A stretch of 25,031 nucleotides of DNA from an uncultured Eubacterium sp. (GTDB lineage Bacteria; Bacillota; Clostridia; Lachnospirales; Lachnospiraceae): positions 1 through 25,031 of the forward strand of contig CAKRKO010000035.1 of assembly GCA_934358495.1 (NCBI GenBank). The letters are read 5' to 3'. Both the position numbers and the translations under genes were made by a program. A model generated the notes under the pieces. That model ran no database searches. It saw only the letters and a list, made by a program, of their open reading frames with translations, and was not told where the DNA came from. Position 1 is the stretch's first letter, and each line of letters opens with the position of its first letter. Shown piece after piece: positions 6,978 to 14,763 of this stretch.

Positions 6978-7040
6978 TTGTTCGGTAAGATGAAGCAGCA
7001 TTTGTTCCGAAAGAAGGTTAAAATACACGAGGGGGGATGA
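6978..7040 (+). CDS. Possible 20-residue basic leader peptide
   Basis: A TTG at 6978 follows AAGGAGAG by about 11 bases and opens 20 codons reading (M)FGKMKQHLFRKKVKIHEGG. The stop at 7038-7040 lies 3 bases before the ATG of the next gene, and the last codons GAG GGG GGA form that gene's ribosome site, so translation of the two would be coupled. The peptide is rich in Lys/Arg. It could be a leader peptide or the residue of a longer protein; the function is unknown. Confidence 0.35.
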   Translation: MFGKMKQHLFRKKVKIHEGG

Positions 7041-7043
7041 GAT

Positions 7044-7451
7044 ATGCGGAAAAGAGTCATAGAAGTTTGTATCTGTCTGGTATTTGCATTGCTTTTGGGG
7101 ATTGGAGCATATCAGGCGAAAGCAGTAAAAACACATGAAGTTGCATCTGATCTGTATTCAAAAGAAGAAATCACAGATGCAATTACCGTGGTGAAGAATG
7201 AAATGAATGTAAATTGGAAGGGGTGCGACCTTCAGGAGATTTATTACGCAGGAGATGAGACATCAAGCGACTACTTAAACTGGGCAACAAGAAATGATGC
7301 AGATGAATCTCTTGTGTTATTGTCAACATTCTATGTTGGAAATGATTGCAAAGATGGTTCACTGGAACCAGACAATACATACGAGAATTGGATGTGGATA
7401 TTAGTCAGATCAAAAGATGGTCAATGGAAATGCGTTGATTGGGGATATTAG
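7044..7451 (+). CDS. Small membrane-anchored or secreted protein, unknown function
   Basis: 135 residues with ribosome site GGGGGG 7 bases upstream. Residues 1-27 are MRKRV plus a hydrophobic segment ending in AYQAKA, a signal peptide or membrane anchor. The remainder is a compact domain with YSKEEITDAITVVK, WKGCDLQEIYYAG, a central strand VLLSTFYV and a C-terminal strand WKCVDWGY. Three Cys occur in the extracytoplasmic part. The pattern (helix, GC-x-L strand, strands ending WxxxDxGY) suggests a cystatin- or NTF2-like secreted domain, but I cannot name the family with certainty. It has its own promoter at 6892-6921. Confidence 0.7.
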   Translation: MRKRVIEVCICLVFALLLGIGAYQAKAVKTHEVASDLYSKEEITDAITVVKNEMNVNWKGCDLQEIYYAGDETSSDYLNWATRNDADESLVLLSTFYVGNDCKDGSLEPDNTYENWMWILVRSKDGQWKCVDWGY

Positions 7452-7628
7452 TGATTGGCTATGGATTTAACAAGAGTTAGCAAGAATTTAAAGAATTATT
7501 GATTATCGAGACTGAGAATATGAATCGATTATGGTAAGTGAAATATTGCTCAGGGCTTGGCTTTCTGCAATTTGGTTTAAAAATAGCAACAAACAGGTCA
7601 AATAAGGTCTGTTTGCGATGAAAAATAA
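7452..7628. other. Non-coding gap with a weak hairpin
   Basis: Apart from a 7-bp stem (7590-7596 with 7609-7615, CAAACAG/CTGTTTG) without a T-run, nothing is recognised here. Confidence 0.4.
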
Positions 7629-7681
7629 ACAAGTGATAGATATATATTATAAGTTGGTTATTGAATAAATCTATCACTTGT
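7629..7681 (-). terminator. Terminator of the Uma2-family gene
   Basis: A perfect 13-bp inverted repeat, ACAAGTGATAGAT (7629-7641) and ATCTATCACTTGT (7669-7681), with a 27-base AT-rich loop. On the minus strand it is followed by TTTATTTTTC. It lies directly after the stop of the minus-strand gene at 7697. Confidence 0.65.
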
Positions 7682-7696
7682 CGAAAAACATTTTTA

Positions 7697-8239
7697 TTAT
7701 AACAAATCAGATATTTTTATTTTCAGATCTTTATAAATGCCCGAAACGACCTCTTGGTGAAATGGAATGATCATTGGTGCGGCATCCTGTTCATAATAGT
7801 AGATTGTGGTTCTTTCTTTGGCAGGATCAACAATCCAATATTCACGAACACCGGCAGAAGAATAGAGCGCATTCTTTAGATTGTAATCCATGCGTCGGCT
7901 GCTGGGAGATACCACTTCAATAACCAGATCTGGAGCTCCTTCACAGCCACGGTCAGAAATTAAATCTGTATTACAGATAACGCTGACATCTGGTTCTACG
8001 TAGTTGGAATCATCTTTTTTGATAAATACAGCAAATGGAGCAGGAAGTACTTTGCAGGAGCCACCATTTTTCTGGATATGATTGAAAAAAGCAGCAGATA
8101 ATGCCATAACCAGAATTTGATGGGCAGAACTTGGTGGAGCCATCATATACATTTCCCCATTAATAAGTTCAGCACGTTCACCTTCTGGAAGATTAAAAAT
8201 ATCTTGTGTACTATAATAATCACTTTTTAATAATGGCAT
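7697..8239 (-). CDS. Uma2-family protein (DUF820, restriction-endonuclease fold)
   Basis: The ATG at 8239 is chosen because AAAGGAGA lies about 7 bases upstream; a longer frame to 8311 has no ribosome site. The 180-residue protein shows the Uma2 pattern: SDYYSTQDIFNLPEGERAEL with INGEMY, then SSAHQILVMAL, then the PD-(D/E)XK-like core YVEPDVSVI ... PDLVIEVVSPSS, and LKNALYSSAGVREYWIVDP. The key Asp (in EPDVSV) and Glu (in IEVVSPS) are present. Members have a nuclease-like fold, and their biological role is mostly unknown. It is a single gene with its own promoter and terminator. No methylase or other restriction partner is next to it. Confidence 0.88.
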   Translation of the reverse strand: MPLLKSDYYSTQDIFNLPEGERAELINGEMYMMAPPSSAHQILVMALSAAFFNHIQKNGGSCKVLPAPFAVFIKKDDSNYVEPDVSVICNTDLISDRGCEGAPDLVIEVVSPSSRRMDYNLKNALYSSAGVREYWIVDPAKERTTIYYYEQDAAPMIIPFHQEVVSGIYKDLKIKISDLL

Positions 8240-8294
8240 AGTTAAATCTCCTTTCGGTAGTAGGTCTATTTCCGTTATTTTTCTGTAAGTTGTT

Positions 8295-8348
8295 CTAGGG
8301 GAGGTTTGCACTTGTACAACTTTCTTTTAGTCTATCCTTAAATAGCAT
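8295..8348 (-). CDS. Possible 17-residue leader ORF upstream of the Uma2-family gene
   Basis: Between the promoter at 8373-8401 and the gene start at 8239, a strong ribosome site GGGAGG precedes an ATG at 8348 that opens 17 codons reading MLFKDRLKESCTSANLP and stops at 8295. The end of this ORF lies inside a stem AAGTTGT/ACAACTT, as in simple leader-peptide control. Too short to be convincing alone. Confidence 0.25.
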   Translation of the reverse strand: MLFKDRLKESCTSANLP

Positions 8349-8372
8349 TACAGCCTCCCTATATTGCCTTCT

Positions 8373-8401
8373 ATTATAAATGCAAAATACAGATCAATCA
8401 A
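8373..8401 (-). promoter_or_regulatory. Promoter of the Uma2-family gene
   Basis: On the minus strand TTGATT (8401-8396), 17 bases, then a perfect TATAAT (8378-8373). The leader to the gene start is about 125 bases. Confidence 0.65.
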
Positions 8402-8610
8402 TACTTAGGTGGCTGCAAGATTTCAAATGAATATAAAAGAGTGACCATTGTTTTTCGCAGGAAAATATTGATTTTCCAAGTTTTTCTATGTATTATTTTA
8501 CTATATATAGAAAAATCACTGGGTTACGATAGATATTTAATCATACGAGATGGAATGTCTGTTGTAATACCGGTGATTTTTATTGTTCACAATAAAGATA
8601 TTTTTGCGAA

Positions 8611-8661
8611 TAAACAGTATATAACAGTTGACAACAGATATATACTGTTATATACTGTTTA
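8611..8661 (+). promoter_or_regulatory. GntR operator enclosing the promoter
   Basis: A perfect 18-bp inverted repeat has arms 8611-8628 (TAAACAGTATATAACAGT) and 8644-8661. A consensus promoter lies inside it: TTGACA (8628-8633), 17 bases, TATACT (8651-8656). The repressor bound to the two arms would cover both the -35 and the -10. The ribosome site follows at 8668-8673, so the 5' leader is only about 20 bases. Autorepression by the GntR protein is the natural reading. Confidence 0.85.
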
Positions 8662-8683
8662 CTGCAAGGGAGGTCCCGTCAAT

Positions 8684-9058
8684 ATGCATATTATATTAAA
8701 TCATTCTTCCATGGTGCCCATTTATGAGCAGCTGATGGAACAGATAAAAACAGGTATTATTGAGTCAACGCTGGCAGAAGGAGAGGCGCTTCCTTCTGTG
8801 AGAAAGCTGGCAGGAGAGCTTCGTATCAGTGCACTGACCGTAAAAAAGGCTTACGACAAGCTGGAAGAAGCCAGATTTGTGACAACCGTTCATGGAAAAG
8901 GAACCTTTGTCGCAGCTTCTGATAAACAGTTGGCGCTGGAGGCACGTAGGAGAGCGGTAGAAGAAGAATTTGAAAAAGCAATCGATCAGGCAAAAAATGT
9001 CGGATTGAGCAAGGACGAAATTTTAGAGATTGTAACTTTACTGCTGGACGAGTCATAG
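8684..9058 (+). CDS. GntR-family regulator, YtrA subgroup
   Basis: The start is at 8684: GGGAGG lies 10 bases upstream and the promoter/operator ends at 8661, so an open frame extending back to 8441 is not coding. The 124-residue protein has the winged helix at about 6-73: PIYEQLMEQIKTGI, ALPSVRKLAGELRISALTVKKAYDKLE and the wing HGKGTFVA. The C-terminal part is a short helical tail without a FadR or UTRA domain, which defines the YtrA type. These small regulators repress a neighbouring ABC exporter operon, often in answer to cell-wall antibiotics or antimicrobial peptides. The ABC ATPase follows 18 bases later. Confidence 0.93.
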   Translation: MHIILNHSSMVPIYEQLMEQIKTGIIESTLAEGEALPSVRKLAGELRISALTVKKAYDKLEEARFVTTVHGKGTFVAASDKQLALEARRRAVEEEFEKAIDQAKNVGLSKDEILEIVTLLLDES

Positions 9059-9076
9059 GGAGCAGGAGGATATGTA

Positions 9077-9928
9077 ATGATTAAAATGGAACATGTCAGC
9101 AAGACGTATGGAGATTTTCGTTTTGATCTGTCTATGGAGATTCCGAGTGGACAGATCACAGGTCTTGTTGGAAAAAACGGAGCCGGAAAAAGTACGGCGA
9201 TTAAATTGATACTTGGACTGACAGAGGCAGAAAGTGGAGAAATATCGATATTTGGAAGAGACGTGCATCATTTAAGCATGTCAGAAAAGGCTCAGATTGG
9301 AGCATCACTGGCAGATTCCGGATTCAGCAACTATCTCAATATTGTAGATGTACAGAAAATCTTAGAAAAAATGTATCCGGATTTTGACAGCGCTTATTTT
9401 GAAAAAGGATGTCAGGAATTGAGACTGCCAGAGAAGAAGCGCATCCGTGAATATTCCACCGGTATGAAAGCCAAATTGCGGGTGTTGACCGCACTCAGTC
9501 ATCATGCGAAGCTTTTGATCATGGATGAACCGACGGCAGGGTTGGATGTGGAAGCCAGAAATCATATTCTGGATATGTTGCGGGCCTACATGGCAGAGGA
9601 TGAAGAACGTTCGATTCTGATCACGTCCCATATTGCGTCTGATCTGGAACAGCTGTGTGATGATATTTATCTGATTCATGATGGAACGTTGATGTTACAT
9701 GAAGATACCGATGTGATTTTGGAACAGTATGGTGTATTAAAGGTGAATGAAGAACAGTTTGCTAAGCTGGATCAGGAATATCTGTTAAAAACACAGAAAA
9801 CATCTTACGGTTATGCATGTTTTACAAACCACAAAGAGTATTATCAGGAAAATTGTCCGGGAATCATTGTGGAAAATGGTAATATCGATGAATTGATTTT
9901 GATGATGACAGGAGGTTATCAGGGATGA
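9077..9928 (+). CDS. ABC transporter ATP-binding protein
   Basis: A 283-residue ATPase with Walker A GKNGAGKST (32-40), a shortened signature YSTGMK (126-131), Walker B LLIMDEPTAGLD (146-157) and switch His185 in TSHI. The last 90 residues are a separate C-terminal extension typical of YtrB/YhcH-type and antibiotic-resistance exporters. It starts 18 bases after the GntR gene, behind GGAGCAGGAGG. Its stop overlaps the permease ATG (ATGA), so ATPase and permease are made together. The substrate is not evident. Confidence 0.95.
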   Translation: MIKMEHVSKTYGDFRFDLSMEIPSGQITGLVGKNGAGKSTAIKLILGLTEAESGEISIFGRDVHHLSMSEKAQIGASLADSGFSNYLNIVDVQKILEKMYPDFDSAYFEKGCQELRLPEKKRIREYSTGMKAKLRVLTALSHHAKLLIMDEPTAGLDVEARNHILDMLRAYMAEDEERSILITSHIASDLEQLCDDIYLIHDGTLMLHEDTDVILEQYGVLKVNEEQFAKLDQEYLLKTQKTSYGYACFTNHKEYYQENCPGIIVENGNIDELILMMTGGYQG

Positions 9929-10572
9929 GAGGATTATTAGAAAAAGATATCCGGCTGCTAATGCACAGCAAACAGACATTTCTCTGTTTTATTGCCATTG
10001 CGATCGTACTTGGAGTTACACAGAAAAATACTTTTTTGTTAGGGTATTCTACTTTTTTGATCGCAGCTCTTTTAGTTTCCACACTTTCTTATGATGAGTT
10101 GGATCATGGATTTGCTTTTTTATTTACATTGCCGATTGATCGAAAAATGTATGTCAGAGAAAAGTATCTATTGTGTATTGGTGGGTCAATTATTGCATGG
10201 TTTATTGCATTAGTTCTGTATTTTATTGTTTTGACTGTAAGTGGTTCACATAGTGTATTTTCAGAAGAAATGGTGAAAGGACTTGCTTTTTTACCAGTTG
10301 CAATTTTATTTTTGTCTCTGCTTCTTCCGCTGCAGATAAAATTCGGTGTAGAGAAGAGTCGTCTAGTAGTGCTTGGCGTTTCTGTTTTTGCTGGTATCAT
10401 GATTTATTTTCTTGCAGAGAAGAGTGGAATGCTGGACGGAAATGTTGTAGTGTCTGCATTTGGTCTGATTGGAGATTCGGCAGTAGATGTGATCGGTTTA
10501 CTTGTGGCAGGGTGTCTGGCTGTGGTGTCGTATCTGTGCAGTTGTCGAATTATGAAAAAGAAGGAACTGTGA
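9925..10572 (+). CDS. ABC-2-type transporter permease
   Basis: A 215-residue membrane protein with six hydrophobic helices. It begins MRGLLEKDIRLLMHSKQTFL, a short cytoplasmic elbow helix, and contains the conserved ABC-2 loop YDELDHGFAFLFTLPIDRKMYVREKYL that couples to the ATPase. The ATGA overlap with the ATPase gene fixes the start. With the GntR repressor it forms a three-gene operon of the YtrA type; export of a peptide, lipid or antibiotic is likely but unproven. Confidence 0.92.
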   Translation: MRGLLEKDIRLLMHSKQTFLCFIAIAIVLGVTQKNTFLLGYSTFLIAALLVSTLSYDELDHGFAFLFTLPIDRKMYVREKYLLCIGGSIIAWFIALVLYFIVLTVSGSHSVFSEEMVKGLAFLPVAILFLSLLLPLQIKFGVEKSRLVVLGVSVFAGIMIYFLAEKSGMLDGNVVVSAFGLIGDSAVDVIGLLVAGCLAVVSYLCSCRIMKKKEL

Positions 10573-10693
10573 TATTTCATGTTGATATAAGGAATATTTT
10601 GGGTGAAATCGCTTGACTTCTAGTCATATTTTTATGTATTGTATAGGATGTATTAATTTGAGTACAAAATTGATGCAGAAGATTGATAAATTA

Positions 10694-10722
10694 TTGACAA
10701 ATTCTGGCTTTAATGATAGTAT
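10694..10722 (+). promoter_or_regulatory. Promoter of pckA
   Basis: TTGACA (10694-10699), 17 bases, TAGTAT (10717-10722), about 50 bases before the pckA start. A second, weaker candidate is TTGACT at 10613-10618. No riboswitch-like fold was recognised in the roughly 200-base gap. Confidence 0.7.
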
Positions 10723-10778
10723 AGGTTCGAATTAAGTACTCTATCAGATTACAGTAATGAAAGGACGAGGTAGGTAAA

Positions 10779-12383
10779 ATGGCAGAAATCAATTTAAGCA
10801 AGTACGGCATTAGCGGCACAACTGAGATTGTACACAATCCTTCTTATGATTTATTATTTGAGGAAGAGACCAAACCGGAACTGGAAGGTTATGAGAAAGG
10901 TCAGGTCAGTGAACTTGGCGCAGTTAATGTTATGACAGGTATTTATACAGGTCGTTCTCCGAAAGATAAATATATTGTAGTAGATGAGAATTCCAAAGAC
11001 ACTGTATGGTGGACTTCTGATGAATATAAAAATGACAACCATCCGGCTACACAGGAAGCATGGAACGCAGTAAAGGATCTTGCAATCAAAGAGCTTTCCA
11101 ACAAAAAACTGTATGTAGTAGATGCATTCTGTGGAGCAAACAAAGACACACGCATGGCAATCCGTTTCATCGTTGAGGTTGCTTGGCAGGCACATTTCGT
11201 AACAAACATGTTTATCCAGCCGACAGCAGAAGAACTTGAGAATTTTGAGCCGGATTTCATCGTTTACAACGCTTCCAAAGCAAAAGTTGAGAATTACGAA
11301 GAACTGGGTCTGAATTCTGAGACAGCAGTTATGTTCAATATCACAAGCCGTGAGCAGGTTATCGTAAATACATGGTACGGCGGAGAGATGAAAAAAGGTA
11401 TGTTCTCCATGATGAACTATTACCTTCCGTTAAAAGGCATCGCTTCCATGCACTGTTCTGCAAACACAGATATGAACGGTGAGAATACAGCAATCTTTTT
11501 CGGACTTTCCGGAACAGGTAAAACTACACTTTCCACAGATCCGAAACGTCTCCTGATCGGTGATGATGAGCACGGCTGGGATGACAACGGCGTATTCAAC
11601 TTCGAGGGTGGATGCTATGCAAAAGTTATCAACCTTGACAAAGAGTCTGAGCCAGATATCTACAATGCAATCAAACGTGACGCTCTGCTTGAGAACGTTA
11701 CTCTGGATGCAGAGGGCAAAATTGATTTCGCTGACAAGAGCGTAACAGAGAATACACGTGTATCTTATCCGATCAACCATATCGAAAATATTGTTCGCCC
11801 GGTTTCTTCCGCACCGGCAGCTAAGAATGTAATCTTCCTGTCCGCAGATGCATTTGGCGTACTTCCGCCGGTATCTGTTCTGACACCGGAGCAGACACAG
11901 TATTACTTCCTGTCTGGATTTACAGCAAAATTAGCCGGTACAGAGCGTGGAATCACTGAGCCGACACCTACCTTCTCCGCATGCTTCGGACAGGCTTTCC
12001 TTGAGCTTCATCCGACAAAATATGCAGAAGAACTTGTTAAGAAAATGGAGAAGAGCGGAGCAAAAGCTTACCTTGTAAATACAGGATGGAACGGAACAGG
12101 AAAACGTATTTCTATCAAAGATACGCGTGGAATTATCGACGCTATCTTAAATGGTGATATCAAAAATGCTCCGACAAAGACAATTCCATACTTCAACTTT
12201 GAAGTACCGACAGAGCTTCCGGGCGTAGATCCGGCAATCCTTGATCCGCGTGATACTTACGCAGATGCTGCTGAGTGGGAAGCAAAAGCAAAAGATCTGG
12301 CAGAGAGATTTGTGAAGAATTTTGCAAAATACGAAGGAAACGAAGCTGGTAAAGCACTTGTTTCTGCAGGTCCTCAGGCATAA
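10779..12383 (+). CDS. pckA: Phosphoenolpyruvate carboxykinase (ATP)
   Basis: A 534-residue protein of the length usual for ATP-type PEPCK. It interconverts oxaloacetate plus ATP with PEP, CO2 and ADP. In fermenting gut bacteria it may run toward oxaloacetate. Visible signatures are TGRSPKDKYIV (57-67), the substrate region with MNYYLPLKGIASMHCSAN (211-228), the kinase-1a P-loop FGLSGTGKTT (241-250), the metal-binding GDDEHGWDD (261-269) and TRVSYPINHIEN. The ribosome site GAGGTAGG precedes the ATG. The codon use is clearly biased (many GAA, GGT, CCG and CGT codons), suggesting strong expression. It is monocistronic, with a good promoter and terminator. Confidence 0.98.
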   Translation: MAEINLSKYGISGTTEIVHNPSYDLLFEEETKPELEGYEKGQVSELGAVNVMTGIYTGRSPKDKYIVVDENSKDTVWWTSDEYKNDNHPATQEAWNAVKDLAIKELSNKKLYVVDAFCGANKDTRMAIRFIVEVAWQAHFVTNMFIQPTAEELENFEPDFIVYNASKAKVENYEELGLNSETAVMFNITSREQVIVNTWYGGEMKKGMFSMMNYYLPLKGIASMHCSANTDMNGENTAIFFGLSGTGKTTLSTDPKRLLIGDDEHGWDDNGVFNFEGGCYAKVINLDKESEPDIYNAIKRDALLENVTLDAEGKIDFADKSVTENTRVSYPINHIENIVRPVSSAPAAKNVIFLSADAFGVLPPVSVLTPEQTQYYFLSGFTAKLAGTERGITEPTPTFSACFGQAFLELHPTKYAEELVKKMEKSGAKAYLVNTGWNGTGKRISIKDTRGIIDAILNGDIKNAPTKTIPYFNFEVPTELPGVDPAILDPRDTYADAAEWEAKAKDLAERFVKNFAKYEGNEAGKALVSAGPQA

Positions 12384-12485
12384 GAAGTGTAGAGTGCAAT
12401 GATTCTGAGAAGAAGATGTCAGCTTTCGCTGACCAGAATCACGCACCAAGTCTCACGTGCGTTCGACTCAAATATTTGATGTTCC

Positions 12486-12532
12486 AGGATGTGGAACTTT
12501 CGTAAAATACGGAAGTTCTGCATCCTTTTTTT
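12486..12532 (+). terminator. Intrinsic terminator after pckA
   Basis: A 17-bp stem (12486-12502 with 12510-12526, some G-T pairs), loop TAAAATA and a run of seven T (12526-12532). An additional small hairpin with arms GTCAGC/GCTGAC lies upstream near 12420. Confidence 0.92.
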
Positions 12533-12699
12533 GGGGGATTCTTGTTGTTTATATTGACTTATAATGAAGGTTTTTGGACGTAGAAGATTTGGATTAAAAG
12601 ATGGAAAAAACATGGATAGAAATTGAAAAGTGTGTTAAAATATATAAGATAATGTCCGCTTTACTGATAGAATAGTTTTGAAAAAGATAAGGAGATTCT

Positions 12700-14022
12700 A
12701 TGGAAAAAAGAGAATCATTTCAATCAAGATGGGGCTTCATTTTAGCATGTATTGGCTCCGCTGTGGGAATGGGTAATATCTGGATGTTCCCAACGCGCGT
12801 GTCCTTGTATGGAGGTGGAGCATTTTTAATCCCATATATTATTTTTGTGGTGTTGATCGGATCTACCGGTGTCATTGGAGAGATGAGTTTCGGGAGGGGA
12901 ACCAGATCCGGCCCGATCGATGCATTCGGGAGTGCCTGTGAGCGGCATGGAAAAAGAAAAATCGGAGAAGCACTTGGTATGATACCGGTGGTTGGTTCCA
13001 TGGCAATGGCCATCGGCTACACCGTTGTTATGGGATGGATTTTAAAATATGCCATAGGTGCTTTTACCGGAACGACGCTTGCGCCGGAGCATGTGGATGA
13101 TTTTGCGGATAAATTTGGCAGCATGGCATCTGCGTTTGGAAATAATGGATGGCAGGTTTTAATCTTGTGCATTACCATGGCAATTTTGATGTTTGGTGTT
13201 GGAAATGGAATTGAAACGGCAAATAAGATCATGATGCCGATTTTCTTCTTTTTGTTTGTTGGACTTGGCATTTATATCGCATTTCAACCGGGGGTGGCAA
13301 CGGGTTACCATTATATTTTTCGTATTGATCCGGTGGCATTAGCAAATCCAAAAACTTGGATTTTTGCATTGGGACAGGCATTTTTCTCACTGTCAGTAGC
13401 TGGAAATGGAACGTTAATCTACGGTTCTTATCTGCCAGATCATGAAAATATCCCAGCAGCGGCAGGGCGTGTGGCATTTTTTGACACATTGGCAGCAATG
13501 CTGGCGGCATTGGTGATTATTCCTGCGATGGCAACGACTGGCGCAAAGTTGAATCAGGGTGGACCGGGACTTTTGTTTATCTATCTGCCAAATCTGATCA
13601 AGTCCATGCCGGGTGGCAGGCTGATCATCATTATTTTCTTTGTGGCAGTATTATTTGGTGGTCTGACATCACTGATCAATTTGTATGAAGCACCGATTGC
13701 AACTGTTCAGGAGAAGCTGCATGTTGGAAGAAAAGCAGCCTGCATGATTATCGGAGCGATTGGCTTGGGTGTTTCACTTTTAATCCAGGGAATCGTATCC
13801 GGTTGGATGGATGTGCTTTCTATCTATATCTGCCCGCTGGGAGCAGGACTGGCAGCGATTATGTTTTTCTGGGTATGTGGTAAAAAATACGTGGAGGCAC
13901 AGGTTAACAAAGGAAGAACAAAGCCGTTTACAAAACTTTATTATCCGATTTGCAAATATTTGTATGTGGCAGTTTGCTTTATTGTGTTGATTCTTGGAAT
14001 TGCGTTAGGAGGTATTGGATAA
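12700..14022 (+). CDS. Neurotransmitter:sodium symporter family transporter (NSS/SNF)
   Basis: A 440-residue membrane protein with eleven to twelve helices and the LeuT fold. Helix 1 carries the unwound, sodium- and substrate-binding segment GSAVGMGNIWMFP, followed by YGGGAFLIPY. Helix 6 shows GQAFFSLSVAGNGTLIYGSY. Bacterial members import amino acids with sodium. The residue after NIW, usually Arg or Lys and part of the extracellular gate, is Met here. The ribosome site AAGGAGA fixes the start; an AT-rich region near 12623-12653 (TTGAAA, then TAAGAT) may hold the promoter. The next two genes follow at once, so the transporter is probably co-expressed with a nitroreductase-like and a ketopantoate-reductase-like protein. 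Confidence 0.94.
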   Translation: MEKRESFQSRWGFILACIGSAVGMGNIWMFPTRVSLYGGGAFLIPYIIFVVLIGSTGVIGEMSFGRGTRSGPIDAFGSACERHGKRKIGEALGMIPVVGSMAMAIGYTVVMGWILKYAIGAFTGTTLAPEHVDDFADKFGSMASAFGNNGWQVLILCITMAILMFGVGNGIETANKIMMPIFFFLFVGLGIYIAFQPGVATGYHYIFRIDPVALANPKTWIFALGQAFFSLSVAGNGTLIYGSYLPDHENIPAAAGRVAFFDTLAAMLAALVIIPAMATTGAKLNQGGPGLLFIYLPNLIKSMPGGRLIIIIFFVAVLFGGLTSLINLYEAPIATVQEKLHVGRKAACMIIGAIGLGVSLLIQGIVSGWMDVLSIYICPLGAGLAAIMFFWVCGKKYVEAQVNKGRTKPFTKLYYPICKYLYVAVCFIVLILGIALGGIG

Positions 14023-14023
14023 T

Positions 14024-14761
14024 ATGAATGAAATAATAAAAAGCATATATGAGAGAAAATCTGTGCGTGCCTATGAAGACAGACCAATTCCGGAAGAAAT
14101 GAAACAGGTAATTCTGGAAGCGGCAGCGCAGGCTCCGACCGCAGGTTGTCAGCAGTTGTATACCATACTGGATATTACAGATCAGAAGGTGAAAGAAGCA
14201 CTGGTGGATACCTGCGATCATCAGCCTTTTATTGCAAAAGCACCATTGGTTTTGATATTTTGTGCGGATTGTAAAAAATGGTATGACGCATTTATAGAAG
14301 CAGGAAGTAAACCGCGCAAACCGGATGTGGGTGATCTGATGCTGGCGGTATCAGATGCTGTGATCGCAGCGCAGAATGTTGTTGTGGCGGCAGAAAGTTT
14401 TGGCATCGGTTCCTGCTATATCGGAGATATTATCGAAAATTATGAGGAGCAGCGCAGATTGCTACAGCTTCCGGAATATGTGTTTCCGGCAGCAATGCTT
14501 GTGTTTGGATGGCCAACCAAACAACAGATGCAGCGACCGAAACCACAGCGTGTAGATCAGAAGTATATTGTACATGAGAATACTTATCGAAGCATGGATG
14601 GAAATGAATTGAGAGATATGTTTGCGGGACATTGCAATAACAGATCTTTTGAAGATTGGATGATGGCATTTTGTAAGCGTAAATACAATTCTGATTTTTC
14701 AAAAGAAATGTCACGTTCTGTGCATAAATATCTGGAACAGTATGCAGAGGGGGAAGAATAG
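14024..14761 (+). CDS. Nitroreductase-family flavoprotein
   Basis: Start ATG at 14024, one base after the transporter stop; AGGAGG lies inside the end of that gene. 245 residues with the FMN-binding ERKSVRAYED at the N-terminus, AAAQAPTAGCQQL, the central helix SDAVIAAQNVVVAAESFGIGSCYIGDI and PEYVFPAAMLVFGWPTKQ. These proteins use NAD(P)H to reduce nitro compounds, quinones or other electron acceptors. The C-terminal 70 residues are a helical extension. The real substrate is unknown. Its position between a transporter and a dehydrogenase suggests redox chemistry on an imported amino acid or its derivative, which is inference. Confidence 0.92.
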   Translation: MNEIIKSIYERKSVRAYEDRPIPEEMKQVILEAAAQAPTAGCQQLYTILDITDQKVKEALVDTCDHQPFIAKAPLVLIFCADCKKWYDAFIEAGSKPRKPDVGDLMLAVSDAVIAAQNVVVAAESFGIGSCYIGDIIENYEEQRRLLQLPEYVFPAAMLVFGWPTKQQMQRPKPQRVDQKYIVHENTYRSMDGNELRDMFAGHCNNRSFEDWMMAFCKRKYNSDFSKEMSRSVHKYLEQYAEGEE

Positions 14762-14763
14762 AA

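Noticed and set aside
8441..8683. 81-codon extension at the N-terminus of the GntR gene
   Set aside because: It would read through the promoter and operator, has a membrane-like composition foreign to GntR proteins, and a strong ribosome site lies before the ATG at 8684.
10573..10693. Possible riboswitch upstream of pckA
   Set aside because: It lies upstream of the best promoter and no known aptamer core or strong nested helices are seen.
12440..12475. Sequence like a tRNA T-arm (GTGCGTTCGACTC)
   Set aside because: No acceptor, D or anticodon arms can be built around it; likely part of the pckA 3' region.
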